Assembly (NCBI RefSeq): GCF_041260155.1
Contig: NC_091941.1
Coordinates: 23,727,247-23,791,246 of the forward strand
Direction of reading: 5' to 3'
DNA from: Ptychodera flava
Lineage: Eukaryota; Hemichordata; Enteropneusta; Ptychoderidae
Length of the DNA stretch: 64,000 nucleotides
The notes beneath the pieces were generated by a model. That model did not search any database. It was not told where the DNA came from and was given only the letters and a program-made list of their open reading frames with translations. Within the stretch, counting starts at the first letter, position 1, and every line of letters begins with the position of its first letter. The translations under genes and the position numbers were made by a program. This document shows positions 1-13,940 of the stretch, piece by piece.

Positions 1-2600
1 TAAATTGTGCATATTCGTCTTTGTTCATATGCATTTTTAAGCTCTGTGAGACTTGACCCATACTTTTTGCCTTTGTTCCAAGTATAAAACTTTGACCTTG
101 TATTCATTTTTTTTTTCAATACAATAAAATTTCATTCAGATTATTTGAGACTAAATTGTGTGTGATGCTTAGCTCTGTATTGTTACAATCATATACCTGG
201 AAATCAGTGAAGGAATGATATGAATGAAATCCATATATGAAGTTGCTCTTACAAATATACAGCACAGATGCAGGCAGTTTTGTGCAATCACAAGTCTGTA
301 TCATTTGGATCAAATTCAAATTCCAGTATTGTAAAAGGGATGTGGAAAGGGGTAGGGAGATGGCCCTGATGAATACTACATGGTTGGCCACAATAGCAGT
401 GCTGTTTTCTCACAGACCTTGCAAACTGTTCGACCTGAACTTTCGTCTGGCCTCATATGTGATGGGCAGTCATGCATGTAGCTGGTCGTTGGTTTCATAT
501 TCATGTTAACTATCATGGCCTGTAAATTAAATGGTGATGGGGTGTTTGATCTAGCCAAACTACTTCCATTGAATGGTCTCTCTAAGGAATTCATCGCATC
601 AGATGTGCATCTGTTCACACCTATTGAACATACATATTTAAGATAGAATGTGCTTGGGGACAGATATTCAAATTTTCCCAATATTTTGGGGGAAACAATT
701 CTTTCAACCATCTTAGTTTTTTGAAAATTGAAAATTTTATTTTTACCTATGGAGGTAACACAAGTATAGCGGCCATTTTGAATCTCAAATATCGGTACTG
801 AAATGTTGGGTAATTTATATCTTTCGTTCCAAACTTTGCTTGACAACCCCTGAATTTCAATCTTGATATGTTAAGAGAATCTTTAAAAGTTTTTTTGAGA
901 AAGATTGAGGAAAAGTGTAAACATTTCCATTTCTAGGCGCATACTACCGTACCTTAAATGCACTTGTCTATAAAAATCCATGATACTATTATTTTCATAC
1001 AAAAGCCTTTCCTGTCACATTCGTAAAGGAGACCGTACTGGCATGTATTGAAACTTTAAACGGCATTGCTTGCCATGTATGGCAGGGTACAAATTCTTTT
1101 CAGAGATTTTACTTAAGAGTTAAATATTGCAAGTGCATATGTAATTCATATAATTGATACAAGACAATGAAGTATGCTGTATAAGTAAAGTGGGCTCTTT
1201 GCCAAAGATTGCCTGATTAGTGGTCTGGCACTTCAACTCCCCTTCCAGTCTCTTCAAGGCATTTTTTTGCCCAATTACTATTCTGAATAGGCTCCTCCCA
1301 ATCAGATTGCATTCAAGCAAAAAGAGTGATCATTGATTGGATTGATCTTGGACACTTCAAAGCCCTTCGATTGCAATGTCCGTTTACTTTTCCCTTCACA
1401 CTGTTTCCCCAAAACAGAGAAATCCAAAAGACCGTTTCCTCCTCAAAACAGATCACTGACCCATTTTCACAGTTAACGACTAACTGTTGCCTTATGGCAA
1501 ACTTGTATCTGAACTTTGATCAACAATAGTTTGAAAAGTGGCGTGTTTGTAAAATGTGTCTGTAAAATTTGTGCTTGTTTCACTGAAATGGCACTCACCT
1601 CAATAAGCAGAACAATTGTCATGCATGCACGATGCATGACTCTACAAATACAGATATAGACATGCCTTATGACATCTATGTCATGGTACAAATAAACTCT
1701 GCAGTCATACCAATCCATCATGCTTTGTTGTAGTATATATGTATTGACATGATCAAAGAATTGACAAGCCGCTGTCACACAAGACAAGAACATCCACAAT
1801 TGGATATTTAATGTGCTTTGAAAAGGGGAAAGATGTCAAGGGCTTGAGGACCGGTACTGTAGCAGCAGTTTTAAATGAAAGGCCAAAAAAAATTATTGTC
1901 TGATATATTAAAGGGAAAGTGGCTCCCCACTTGAGTTATAAAGTTGTTTTTTGACAGTTGAATGACTAACGCACACACTCCTTCCATACTTACCCTGGTT
2001 TCCAGGAAGTAGAGCTGGAGAGATGCCATCATCAACTTGGAAGATTGAGAATACCTATTAAATTCTACCGATCTCCTTGCATCGAAGTTATTTTGGAATT
2101 CATCTTTTCTCTGAACTTCTTGTCCATTATCAGTATCATTTGATTTTCAAGCTGCCAGGGATGACCCCACTCATTTCTGTACAAATGGGGATAAAATTTG
2201 CATATATGCAGTTCTTTTTGACTAATTTTCTTATTATCGGTGGAAACTGTTCTCTACATCGCTGGTCTTACAGCTTTCAATATGTAGCTTTGTATGGATT
2301 TTCTTATTGTCTTCAGATTAGGATAATATTGTGCATTTAATCTTTTAAAATTTGAGTTCAATTTTCTTCAAATGTTTTTTCCCTGAAATTGAAGCAAATT
2401 TGGTTTAGATTACTAGGGAGGACCTCGGGTTTGGGTGCATGTCTTTCCCTTGTCTGGCTATAGAGGGCAGGCTTCATCTAGAAAGATGTGAGTAGTAGTC
2501 TCGTTTTATCTCATATTTACCATACATAGACCCTGGAAATCTATGTATACACACAAGAAAAGAAGAACATTAACAGTAAGTACAGTAAATAAATAGAATG
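1..2600. other. No recognised gene; AT-rich non-coding
   Basis: Reading frames here are short and have no recognisable family. A plus-strand AATAAA at 123-128 could be the 3' end of a gene lying left of the window. The sequence starting at 1909 (ATTAAAGGGAAAG) resembles the TTAAAGGGGAAG termini of the foldback elements at 27809 and 58071, and may be a solo end. Confidence 0.5.
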
Positions 2601-2633
2601 AGGCAAATCCTTTATACAAATACAAAAATGCAC

Positions 2634-2639
2634 TTTATT
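2634..2639 (-). promoter_or_regulatory. Candidate SNRPD2 poly(A) signal
   Basis: AATAAA on the minus strand (TTTATT on plus), about 730 bp after the SNRPD2 stop and followed by T/G-rich sequence. It is plausible as the 3' end, but other A/T-rich hexamers are present and no transcript data are available. Confidence 0.4.
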
Positions 2640-3371
2640 AAACATTTAAAAAATACTACAGCATGACAGCGACAAAAAGATGACCACAAGAGGTCTACAG
2701 AAAGTAACCTATGGGTTTATGACACAACCAAATCCTGTATTTTAAGTGAAATGTTTAGGTCAGAAAATATTTGGACAGCAACTCTTTGCCTGTAACTAAT
2801 GCCTCGTCCCAACCAACACAATCCATAAGACTACAAGATACTTTTCTGTATCTTTCCAAAAACGCTCTATCTATTCTCAATGTTCTGTGTAATAATGGAC
2901 TTTCTGCTACAATATACAGCCAGCAAATCCTGGTAGAGTTAGAAGAGTCAAAAGCATTGTCCACAAATATACATGGACATTCATGTCAAGGTCGGGGAGG
3001 GGGGGGGGGAAGAAATGCAATTTTATGATAACAGAACATGTTTCGGTTTTTATAAATGCCATGTTAAATAGCTTTATTTATAGCTATTGAAGTTGAGGAA
3101 CTTTTGATAGCATCATACAAGCAAAAGTTCTGAAGGCCATTTGCTCCTAATTCCACCACTGTTGGTGTCATATTTCGAGCCCGACCCTCGTTATGTTTGC
3201 AAAAAATGAATTTGGTAGTACAGTAATTTAACCTTAGATGTCCATCATTCAATTATCATCTGGGTCCTGTCTGTCCTGGTACGTGGTTGCCTGCAATGAA
3301 AATACTGCAGCATGCAATACACGGTACAGCAGTGACAACTTTTGAAAAGTCCAACCTCGGACACTGAAATG

Positions 3372-3546
3372 CTATTTCTGCACCCCAAGGGGATTTCTCA
3401 AGACTAAGATGACACTGTCTCCCCTAAGGAACATCTTTGATATGTATCTGTCTTTGTTGACTGGCTTGGACTTCTTTTTTCCCTTTCCTGTCTTGGGTAC
3501 TTCCGTCCACATCTCCTTCACATTCTCTAACACCATATTACAATGC
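3372..3546 (-). CDS. SNRPD2: SNRPD2 coding exon 3 (terminal)
   Basis: Acceptor CATGACAG precedes 3546. The exon encodes [17 protein letters not shown], the Lys-rich loop and Sm2, ending LGVQK with TAG at 3374-3372. The 3'UTR follows to the left. Confidence 0.97.
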
Positions 3547-5959
3547 CTGTCATGGGTAGAAAGGGAAATTAATTGGTAAATCTGACGAGAATGTGGAAGC
3601 AATTCCCCCTTCAAATGAGTTGTTACTTTGCTGTTGTTATTTAATGTGTACACTCAAGAACTGCCTGTTCCTCCTGCATCACATACATGATTGTTGAATT
3701 CAAAATTTCACTTTGTCAAAATCAAATGCACATTAGTTTTTGCATGTTTTCAACCATTCCAGTTTTGAAGATAGAATGTTTACACTGGCCTACAAAAACA
3801 ACATACGTTGCTTGCAACAAAAAACTTCAAATTCATATGTTACCATCATGTCGTTGGTTAACTAACTAGTGAAGCATAACATGTCGCACACATTGCATTT
3901 TAACAAGAAATTGAACATTTGACAGCCCTCAAAATACAGATGTTGTAAATATGATTTTTGCATACTGAAGCACCTATAACATACCAAGTCACATGGGTAA
4001 AAATTCATTATTTTGGCTAAATACCATTTACTATGGTGTCAGAGAAAAAAAGGGGTGGGGGATGGAAACCACTCCATGGAACAATAATAACCTGCAGTGG
4101 ATGGAAAAAATCCCGTAGTTGGCAACTTGCTCCCAATCACAGCCTGCGTAATCCCATAGTTGAACGACCACTAAGATAGTGTCAAGTGGCCACACGAGGG
4201 CGCTTTTCAACATGGCAATACCTGCTCTCGACAAATTTCACATAATGTGAGCGTTTAGTCACCGTAAAATAAGTTGGAATTCTATAACTGAAATATACCT
4301 CATCTAATGAAAAAATGTTTAAAGAATTCCCATGTCAAGTTTCTTGTAAAACTTCTTTTACTCTGAAGAAAATCAGTCTTGTGTAGACAACAGCCAATGT
4401 CTCCTTGATTCCAGTGGCTGTGTTTACGCTTTGTTGAAAGTTAAAAAATGTTGAAGCCTAAGCTGAGCACTAAGATCATGACGCAACTTGCACATAGTTG
4501 CAGAACTATGCAGCAAAGCTACAGACCCAAGGAATAGTGCTGTTTTCTACACAAGATTTCGATTTTCTACACAACAGAACAGAATTTGTGAAGAAAACTT
4601 GACATGTATATTTTTGAAATTGCATCATTTTCTCATTGGATGGGGCATATTCAAAGCAAAGAATTTCAATTCAAAAGCAGCTTTTGATGCTAAAACGCAA
4701 TGGAGTGTGTAATTTCTGTCAACAGCATACATATCTTGAAAAAATGCCTGCATGAGGCCACTTGACAATATTTAAGTGGTCAACTATGAGGTTTTGTGGG
4801 GGTACCTACACAATGGGATCTGGTTCAACTGGGGGTTTTTTTCTGTCCACCGCAGGTATTTAGTGGTCCATGGAGTTCACCATTATTTCTATCCTACCCA
4901 TGTTTTTACTGACTTTGCATATAGGGAAGTGAACACAGTCTGACAGGAAAATTGTTACACATCCCATTTCCACCAAGAATGGCCTATATTTTTAAGTGAT
5001 GAGGGATGGCACTGATTGGCCATCATGGATGTTGTAAGATAGTTTATGCCCCTTTCAGACTGAAAGAAAAACTTTTGATGGGGTGACTGCCAAACAATGT
5101 CACTGAAAAGCAAGTCACCCTGTTCAGTGTTTATAAAAGTGTAGGAATCGTCTACTCAGTTATTTAAATAGAAAGACTCAAAGTATAGATTGAGAGAAGG
5201 ATTTCTGCACTATTCTCAGTGATCGATTTCATTGTTACCTGTCAAAGGCTTTTACTCTGCCTAAAAGCTTTTTGTTATTCCTGCAGTTGATGAGAACCTG
5301 TGTGTTGTTTTTCACTGACTGTGTGAGTACTGAGAGTGGGCCTGTGTTGAATTCTTCTTCTTCTCTCTTGGCCAATTCCTCATGTGACATCTCTGTCTTT
5401 GGTTTGGTTATTAGCCTGTAAATATCACAAATGAAAATTGATTGCCGAACTTGGTTCATTTTGGTTGTAACTTATTTGAACGGGTACAGACCACAAGCGA
5501 AAGTTTTACGGTCAACACTGAGACTGATGAATGAGGACTCTAAACCAATTGGATTACAGTGTAATTTAAATCGTATGGACACCGAGGCAGTATTTAAAGC
5601 AACTGGCTTTATTTATAGGTCTACATCAGATCACAGACCGTGTCAGTCGTCTCACTTCTACAGTGCAGTACACTTTAAAGAACAGGGCATGGAATTGCTA
5701 TAGGCAGCTTAAGAGTGCCTCTTTATATGTACAAGTCAAGGAAAATACGAAAGTCAGAATGCAGTGGTCTCATCTTGGCGAGCAGCCACTCTGCAATTCG
5801 TTAGGTTTCTCACAATATCAACGCCATTTTATGTCCACATCCCTTTTGTTTACATCAAAAAACTTGATCGAATTTTCACGAACGTATTCAGTGAAATGAA
5901 AAATATTCCCGGCAAAATGTTGAAGACTAAATTAATAACACTTGGAATACTTACGACAT
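3372..5959 (-). CDS. SNRPD2: Small nuclear ribonucleoprotein Sm-D2, 3 exons, complete
   Basis: Core Sm protein of the U1, U2, U4 and U5 snRNPs; in the Sm ring it pairs with D1 and sits beside F. Coding exons on the minus strand are 5959-5955 (ATG plus 2 nt), 5415-5239 and 3546-3372, giving 118 aa, the length of human SMD2. All junctions are GT-AG and the phases close: TC|G makes Ser2 and AG|G makes Arg61. The N-terminus reads [11 protein letters not shown], next to human MSLLNKPKSEM. Residues about 20-60 carry the [13 protein letters not shown] helix and Sm1 ([22 protein letters not shown]). Sm2 is [14 protein letters not shown] near the C-terminus, after the basic [15 protein letters not shown] loop typical of D2. 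The gene diverges from FKBP2. Identification is essentially certain; the transcription start was not located. Confidence 0.97.
5239..5415 (-). CDS. SNRPD2: SNRPD2 coding exon 2
   Basis: Acceptor TTTACAG precedes 5415 and donor GTAACA follows 5239. It encodes Leu3 to Asp60 plus two bases of Arg61: the N-terminal helix and the Sm1 motif. It is nearly identical to the vertebrate protein from [10 protein letters not shown] onward. Confidence 0.97.
5955..5959 (-). CDS. SNRPD2: SNRPD2 coding exon 1 (5 coding nt)
   Basis: Only ATG and two bases of codon 2 are coding here; the donor GTAAGT follows at once (5954 downward). The choice of start rests on AAAG-ATG-TC joining to G-CTA-ATA at 5415, which restores the conserved MSLI/MSLL N-terminus. 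The exon continues upstream as 5'UTR of unknown length. Confidence 0.9.
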
Positions 5960-6600
5960 CTTTGCCTCGTCGGATGACTGAGATTATGATTGCTTTTAGA
6001 GGTACACTTTTGACGTTCTCCTTACGGTCTGAACGTTTTCTGAACGCGTTTGTCTACCGCGTAACGAGTGCAGGTGAGGGCGTGTTTACATTTGCGCACG
6101 CGTTGTGAACTTCGACCCTGAGGTTATCACCACTCACCACTCACACACTGCTCCGAACTCACGTCTGGCTCGACACAATCGATTAACTCTGTGCAAACGC
6201 GGTGCCTGCCTGTGATTTCATGTTTTTCTTGCATCTCGTGAGGTAAGTATTAAGGTACCACTCGTAGATTCGGACGGAAGGGAGAATTTTCTTCCCTTTC
6301 TCATGTAGGGAATCCAGTTTGTGGTTATGTGGCAGCTTCTACAATATTGATAACTATTTGTGTACAGGCTGCAGGCGGCCGCAGCGCGAAGTGTTCTCGA
6401 CGAATCAAGTTGCTCCACGCGTTAAAGTTTTGTCGCGGACTATCCCAACAGAGGACAGCGACTTTTGTGTGGTGTTTTGCTAATAGTTATCGCAGGTTTC
6501 CGACTGTTGAGGTAAATATTGAGAATTGGAAAGGGGTTTGTTTCAAGAATATCCGCGACGCTCCCCTCCCCCTCTCAATGTAGTTTTACACTTCATTCAC
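5960..6600. promoter_or_regulatory. SNRPD2 upstream region, locally CpG-rich
   Basis: CG dinucleotides are clearly denser here than in the flanks, for example GAACGCGTTTG and ACCGCGTAACG at 6038-6068, GCGCACGCG near 6094-6104, and GCGGCCGCAGCGCG near 6375. This suits a housekeeping promoter for SNRPD2. TGCGCAC-type sequence resembles an NRF-1 half site. No TATA box is placed with confidence. Confidence 0.45.
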
Positions 6601-6623
6601 ACTGTTGACCCCCCCCCCCCTTG

Positions 6624-7424
6624 TAAGGCTGCATTCACAAACACCTAGGCGGGGGGGGGGGGTGTCAAGGGCATGTTTGGGGCATTTGAAGGGATTTTAG
6701 AACTTAAAGGGGAGATTCGAAAGAAAACGCTTTGATTGATGTGAAACATGTGTTGAGTTGTAAATTTTAAGCTATAATGCTTGGCTAATTTTTGCCTGGT
6801 TTTGTTTTGTATATCCACTGCAGTTTCTTGTTCTCCTGCCGTAAGTGTGATGAAAGGTCCAGCACAGTCATATGTGTAGTGCTGTACATTCAGCATTGTT
6901 AATGTTTAAAATTGAATTCGAGTCTGGACTACAATTCATTTGTCATCAATAATAATGATTATGATTGTTCTGCTAATCAAGTACATTATTCAATGATCGT
7001 TATCAATTATCAAACGTTTATAAATGCTCAGATATTTCTAGCTTTTAAATTTGAAAAATATTGTCCATAGTTTTCTCATAGCCTAGCATGTAGTGAATAA
7101 ACATTATCATGTATTACGATTTGATATTTTTTTGAGCACTACATGTATATCGGCCACTTTTTGCCTTCTAATAATTGCACAAAAAAGGGCGACCCTCCCC
7201 AAAAGACATGCATGAAATTTCATGACCCTTCGAAAATGCTTGCGCAAAAAATTTGCAACCCCCTTGCAATTTCTGTCGCATCCCTTTGGGGGTGTTTCAT
7301 AATTATAGCAAGTCAGAAAGGGGGATTGAATATATTGTGAGTTTGAGGGGGGCATTTGAAAAAATCAGAGAACTTTTTTGATTCTCCCACCCCTACCCCT
7401 GAGGTGTTTGTGCATGCAGCCTTA
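6624..7424. mobile_element. TIR element of about 800 bp, probably non-autonomous DNA transposon
   Basis: The left end TAAGGCTGCATTCACAAACA (6624-6643) is matched inverted at the right end, whose reverse complement reads TAAGGCTGCATGCACAAACA (7424-7405). That is one mismatch in 20, and ACCT follows in both. G-rich and C-rich runs lie just inside the ends. No transposase frame is visible. It lies about 650 bp upstream of the SNRPD2 start. Confidence 0.65.
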
Positions 7425-9770
7425 TATGACCGAGCCCAAATGCCTTTGATTCATATCCAAGAAAACATTCATTTATCATTGATCATACATACAAGCTCGC
7501 TCGTTCAGGCTGAATAAATCAATCAGGCAATGTTGTTGTTTTTGTTGTTGATATATAAGTGCACTGGAATGTGTGTAGCAGTTAACCTTGCCCATTGAGT
7601 TCTCGATGAAAGAGACAGAACAGAAATGTAGTATACGTGCATAGCTTTACTATTGCTTGCTATCATAGGGTTTTTCCAATACAGAGAAAAATTAAACCAA
7701 AACATATTCTCAAAAGCAATCATGAAATCAAATACTGTTGTCATGTGTCCAGTATAGTGCAGTATGACCTTGCTGTTCTCATGCCAATGTTTCCAATTTG
7801 CAAGAATAGCATCACATAATTTAAATTAGTTGTAAATCAGCATGTATTTCTGATATACACCTTAATTTATGTAATTGCATTTTCTAGTTTACGGTATCAT
7901 CAAGGTACATTTTCTTTACAATTCTTTCAGCATGGTTCTAGATTCTGATCAGCATAGCCAAATTTCAAAATTGGGCAAAAATGACAAGAATAATAACAAA
8001 AGGATGATAACTTATCACAATTAGAAACTTAAACAAGTAGAGTTGCTCCACTCTGACCTAACAACCTGGTACTTTCATCAGCTGTCAGCTTTCAACAACC
8101 TTCAGTACAAAGCACACTGTGTCAAAACATAGACTCTGCAGCACTCTAAGGCCTATGGCTGGAAATAGTTAAATTTAACAAGATTAGTAGCATAGATGTG
8201 GTAGAGAAATGTCTGAGATTGACGTTGAAAGATTAACTTTGCAGGCCGTAAGTGCATAGTGAAACTTCTGTATGCATGTTTTATGTGTTGTCCATCTTCA
8301 ATTCAGCTTCCATCAATCGTCATTGAGATAACATGTATGGTCCAATGTATGGAGAGTTCTGCAGTGTTGTGTCAGTGACTGATGAGTGGATGTTTGGAAT
8401 TGCACAGCTTTTTGCTGTCACCAAGTCTATTGATTTCACAATATCAATCAGACATCTAGAAATCCTACAAGAAATATCATCACACTTTGATCAGAAATAT
8501 TTCATTTCATAACAATTACTCTATGATAGAGTAGTCATTATTTCATTCATTTATCTTGGTCAGTGGATCCACTATTGGTCTTCATGCGTCAAAGCAAAAA
8601 ATTCAATAAAACACAAATATCACAACCATAAGTTTAAAAAAGTTGACAGGAAATAAAATTGTACAGAAAATAACCAAATATGAAATACAGGTACATAGAG
8701 TAACAATTGACAAGATAAAACACAACAAAAATATCACCGTACAGAACTTTGAATAGAGTCAAGATGAATAAGAAAATCTTAGAGTGAAAGAAAATAAGCA
8801 ATAAGCCTACAAATCAATATAACAATTAGATATTTATCTAAAGTTCTAAACTACTAACAAATTGCCTAGATGGCTTTTCCTCACAAGCTGTCCATTAAAG
8901 AGGGGGGTTTCAGAGCTATAAACGTCACAAACCTATCATGCATCAGCCATGTCATGGGTCCGCCATCAATTACCCTTGGCCATATTTTTCCACAGATGAT
9001 ATGAAAACAGAAATATGGATTTTCACGATCTGATCAGAAGTAGGAGTATATTTTAAGTTGTCTGTTTGAATGTTTTTATAAGAACAGAATCATTAAGTCC
9101 AATGTTCTTAATAGGATAATGTCATTCATTTTACTGACAAAAAACTAATGAAAGTTGTCATTAATTTAGTGTTATCATAGAAAGTGAGCTAAACATAACC
9201 ATGATGAGTAGTTCCCATTTCACTGGGAAAAAAAATTGCCCAGAAAGCAGTATTTGAGTGCCATATTGCCTTTAACCTGAGAGCAGTATTTGAGTGCCAT
9301 ATGGCATTCTATAAATGATGGCTGGCCAGTTTGACTTTAAAATATGGGATATTCATTAATTAATGGGAGTTGTGGTAAGTCCAATTCGCACGTAATTTTT
9401 AATGTCCTTTATAAACCAAGAGTCAGTTTAAATACTTTCCCTTTTATGACTGTCACAACAAATATATCCTACTTTTGAACCTAAGAAGGATATTTCTTTT
9501 GATGACTTAAGTGCAGTATATTTAAACAACAGACTTGCGTTACTTGCGTTCATTGATGAATGTAGTCAAAGTTAGTGTACCCATATCTTGCCAGGCCTTT
9601 CACTTCTCTATCAGACAATTAAGTATAAAAGTAGTGTTCAGCCAAAAGCTATGTGTATTTTCACCTACGTGAAATGGTATGTTATAGCAGGTTTTCTCAG
9701 TAAAAATTACGTTTACAGTATGTTTTCAAGGGCCTTCAGATGTTCAAGTCTTTGTTAAAATGCAACATTA
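7425..9770. other. Intergenic, no gene recognised
   Basis: AT-rich sequence without recognisable coding. Two small structures are visible: a near-palindrome ACTCTATGATAGAGT at about 8518-8532, and a 36-bp tandem duplication of AGCAGTATTTGAGTGCCATA (starts 9246 and 9282). Confidence 0.5.
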
Positions 9771-10570
9771 GGACACGGTCCCTCCACACACGGTCCCTCC
9801 ACAAACCCGTGATAAGGGACACATTATGCCTCACTGGTCTAAACGGGCGCTGCACCCAACACAATGTATTTTGCTCAAAATCACTTTTTTGAAAAGATTT
9901 ATTCAATTTTAATTACTTTGTTAACCCAATATGAAAATATTGGTTGGGTTCACCTTTTAGCTTGTCAAGCAGATGTAAGCTGCATGATAAAAGAAGTGTT
10001 AAATTATGCAAATGTATGCAAATCATCTGATTTCCTGGCTTCTCTTTTCTCCCAATTTCAATATTTTCAAAGAATTTAACTCCACTCTGGGTGGGTCAAA
10101 TTTTTCTTAAATTTTCACAATATTTTCTTTAAAAGCTATATAACAAAACTATTTTGTTTTGCAATAATGTTTTCATTACAACTTCGCCGATGCTAACTAG
10201 CCATGTATGCAACCCCGAAATTTCGGGGTTAGTTAATATGCTAAGCCGGTCGGAGGTGTTAATCACGTACACATCAATATTACCAAAATCAAACGACTCG
10301 AACAGCATTTGCATGCAAGGCAGTGTGTGTAAACCGCGACTGTTTCTCCTGTAAAGTTTGATTGAATATTATTTTCGTCACAGTCCCTCTACAAGGGACT
10401 ATGGTTTCGTTGTATTTTCGAATTCTGACACCACATGGCAATTGCGATGCGACATCGGTACAAAAGAACTGAAAAGATGCTTCATTGTACTAACACCTAG
10501 CATTAAGCTGAAAATGGTTGAACGACGTAAGCACGGTCACTCCACAAAAGCGAGTGGATGACCGTGGCGT
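9771..10570. repeat. Segment bounded by inverted ACGGTCCCTCCAC-like motifs
   Basis: Two direct copies of ACGGTCCCTCCAC occur at about 9775-9803. Around 10529-10565 a related motif forms a hairpin, CACGGTCACTCCAC against GTGGATGACCGTG. Between them are the hairpin AACCCAATAT/ATATTGGTTGGGTT (about 9923-9950) and a perfect 20-bp palindrome (10211-10230). It may be an old foldback element; the boundaries are uncertain. Confidence 0.35.
10211..10230. repeat. Perfect 20-bp palindrome
   Basis: AACCCCGAAATTTCGGGGTT is exactly self-complementary. Because of it, both strands read the same short peptide in this stretch. Confidence 0.95.
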
Positions 10571-11085
10571 GCAGACTTCGCTCGACTTCTATAGCTTGTA
10601 GACTTGACTGCTACTAAAGTTCATATTTTACAAGTATAACTCCTACTTTCTTTCGGTCCGTACTTATGACGACATAGCGGCAGCTGTATACCTTACCTCA
10701 TCCCACCTCACAAGAAAAAACAGAGACATTGTCTATGTATTCGGACTCGAGTGCATTGCATCCTGATGTAGCCTCGCCAGTCACAATCTTTTTATCAAAC
10801 GTTTTGAATCAGACAAGGACTTCCGTCAGAAGAAAATCGTAATGAAAATTTGTACCATTCTTGAGGTTGCTAATTCAGCAAACAACACAGGCGATAATTG
10901 TGATTGTCTCACAGTCTTCAAACACTCCCAGCAGAACATTTACATCAAGCAGTGGAGAACGAATTCAATTTTTAAATAGCTAAGTGTAGGTAAAGCCACA
11001 TGCGAATCAAAAAATATAAAAACACAAAATTGAGAGTCCCTTGATGACGCCGATTTTTTTATGCCGGTGATAAGTTTCAGTCGTA

Positions 11086-11230
11086 GGTATAGGATAAAGC
11101 CCGAGTACGAGGTCTCTTCTGGTATATAAAGTCCAACCCAACGATAAAATGTCGAGGCCGTAGGCCGAGACATTTTATCGTAGGGTTGGACTTTATATAC
11201 CAGAAGAGCCCGAGTACGAGGGTTTTATCC
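11086..11230. mobile_element. Foldback element with about 65-bp arms
   Basis: The left arm runs from about 11091 through TCTTCTGGTATATAAAGTCC to GGCC at about 11160. The right arm repeats it inverted to about 11229, with almost no loop. Base identity between arms is high. The outer motif reads CCCGAGTACGAGG on the same strand in both arms instead of being inverted. Confidence 0.75.
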
Positions 11231-12482
<1,252 letters not shown>

Positions 12483-12964
12483 CACTTTAAAATCTTATCA
12501 TTTAATGGCCAAAACAGTGACCATGAAATTTAAATTTCCATTTCCACATAAATGTTGGTATTTTAGTCCTGTTTGTGTAGCGTAGCCTCCGTCGATTTTA
12601 AATTTCACTGAACGAACGCGGCGAACAATGATTGCTTCCTTTCTCCCTGTTTCTCTTCGTCTCTTTGTCCATCTACATGTATCTTCTGTCTTATCTTCAT
12701 ACACAGTCGCTGTCACAAAGAGAATCTATCTATCCACTCACATGATCTATCTATCTAGCTATTTGTCTGTCTGTTTTTATTATTTACGCTAATGGCAAAT
12801 ACTGGTAGAGAAGTTTTATAGCTTGTTCCTTTGTGAAAAAACACTTCGAATGACAATCACTGGAAGAAACTGGATTGCAAAATGAATTGCCCGGTCAACT
12901 TCCGTTGTCGCACAAAGACGATCTCGTTTGTGTGAAACAGAGGACAAGGCGACATTTCACTTTT

Positions 12965-13940
12965 ATATGATATCCGATATTTACGGCTACTAGACTATAC
13001 AATATCGAAATTAGATTGGCTTAGTCAGATCTATAAATGGCTGAAATCTCTGATATATATCGGATATTTACGCGCCATTTTACTGAATCTAGTATCGTCT
13101 AGTATCGAAGCTAAAGTCAGTCCTTGGAAGTCGGGTTTGGCCAGAACTGTGAGGCGGTGAAATCTCCGATATATATCGGATATTTACGCGCCATTTTACT
13201 GAATCTAGTATCGTCTAGTATCGAAGCTAGAGTCAGTCCTTGGAAGTCGGGTTTGGCCAGAACTGTGAGGTGGTGAAATCTCCGATATATATCGGATATT
13301 TACGCGCGATTGACTGAATCTAGTATCGTCTAGTATCGATATTAGAGTCCCGAAATCGCCGGCCGGTAAATATCGTGTAAATATCGGAGATTTCACAGAT
13401 CCGGCGTGCTGAGACACAAGGCAAGTAGTTCTAGTATCGTCTGGTATCGATGTTAGAGTCCCCAAATCGCCGAGAAATATCGGGTAAATATCGGAGATTT
13501 CACAGATCCGGTGTGCCGAGGCACAGGGCAAGTCATTCTTGTATCGTCTAGTATCGATATTAGAGTCCCCAAATCGCCGAAAAATATCGGATAAATATCG
13601 GAGATTTCACAGATCCAGCGTGCCGAGGCACAAGGCAAGTCATGCAAGTATCATCTAGTATCGATATTAGAGTCCCTAAATCGCCGATAAATATCGGGTA
13701 AATATCGGAGATTTCACAGATCCAGCGAGCCGAGGCACAGGGCAAGTAATTCTAGTATATTCTAGTATCGATATTAGAGTCCCCAAATCGCCGAAAAAAT
13801 ATCGGGTATCCTAAATATCGTCGATTTCACAGACGCGGCTTCCCATGGAACAACCGCAGTTCATTCTAGTATCGTCTAGTATCGATACTTGTCCCGAAAT
13901 CGTCAAACTTCGATACTAGATAGTAAATATCCGATATTTA
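12965..13940. repeat. Two-part tandem array of TATCG-rich units
   Basis: The left part has about 2.5 units of roughly 115-120 bp, marked by ATATATCGGATATTTACGCG (near 13056, 13173 and 13287) and CTAGTATCGTCTAGTATCGA. From about 13340 the array changes to five units of 106-109 bp marked by TATTAGAGTCCCCAAATCGC. In these the ATATCGGAGATTTCAC block is inverted relative to the left part. The whole is bracketed by ATATCCGATATTTA copies (about 12969 and 13927). Monomers are similar enough to be fairly recent. Confidence 0.85.

Noticed and set aside
13205..13745. Overlapping minus-strand frames repeating CEISDIYPIF
   Set aside because: Translation of the TATCG-rich tandem array; successive units shift frame.
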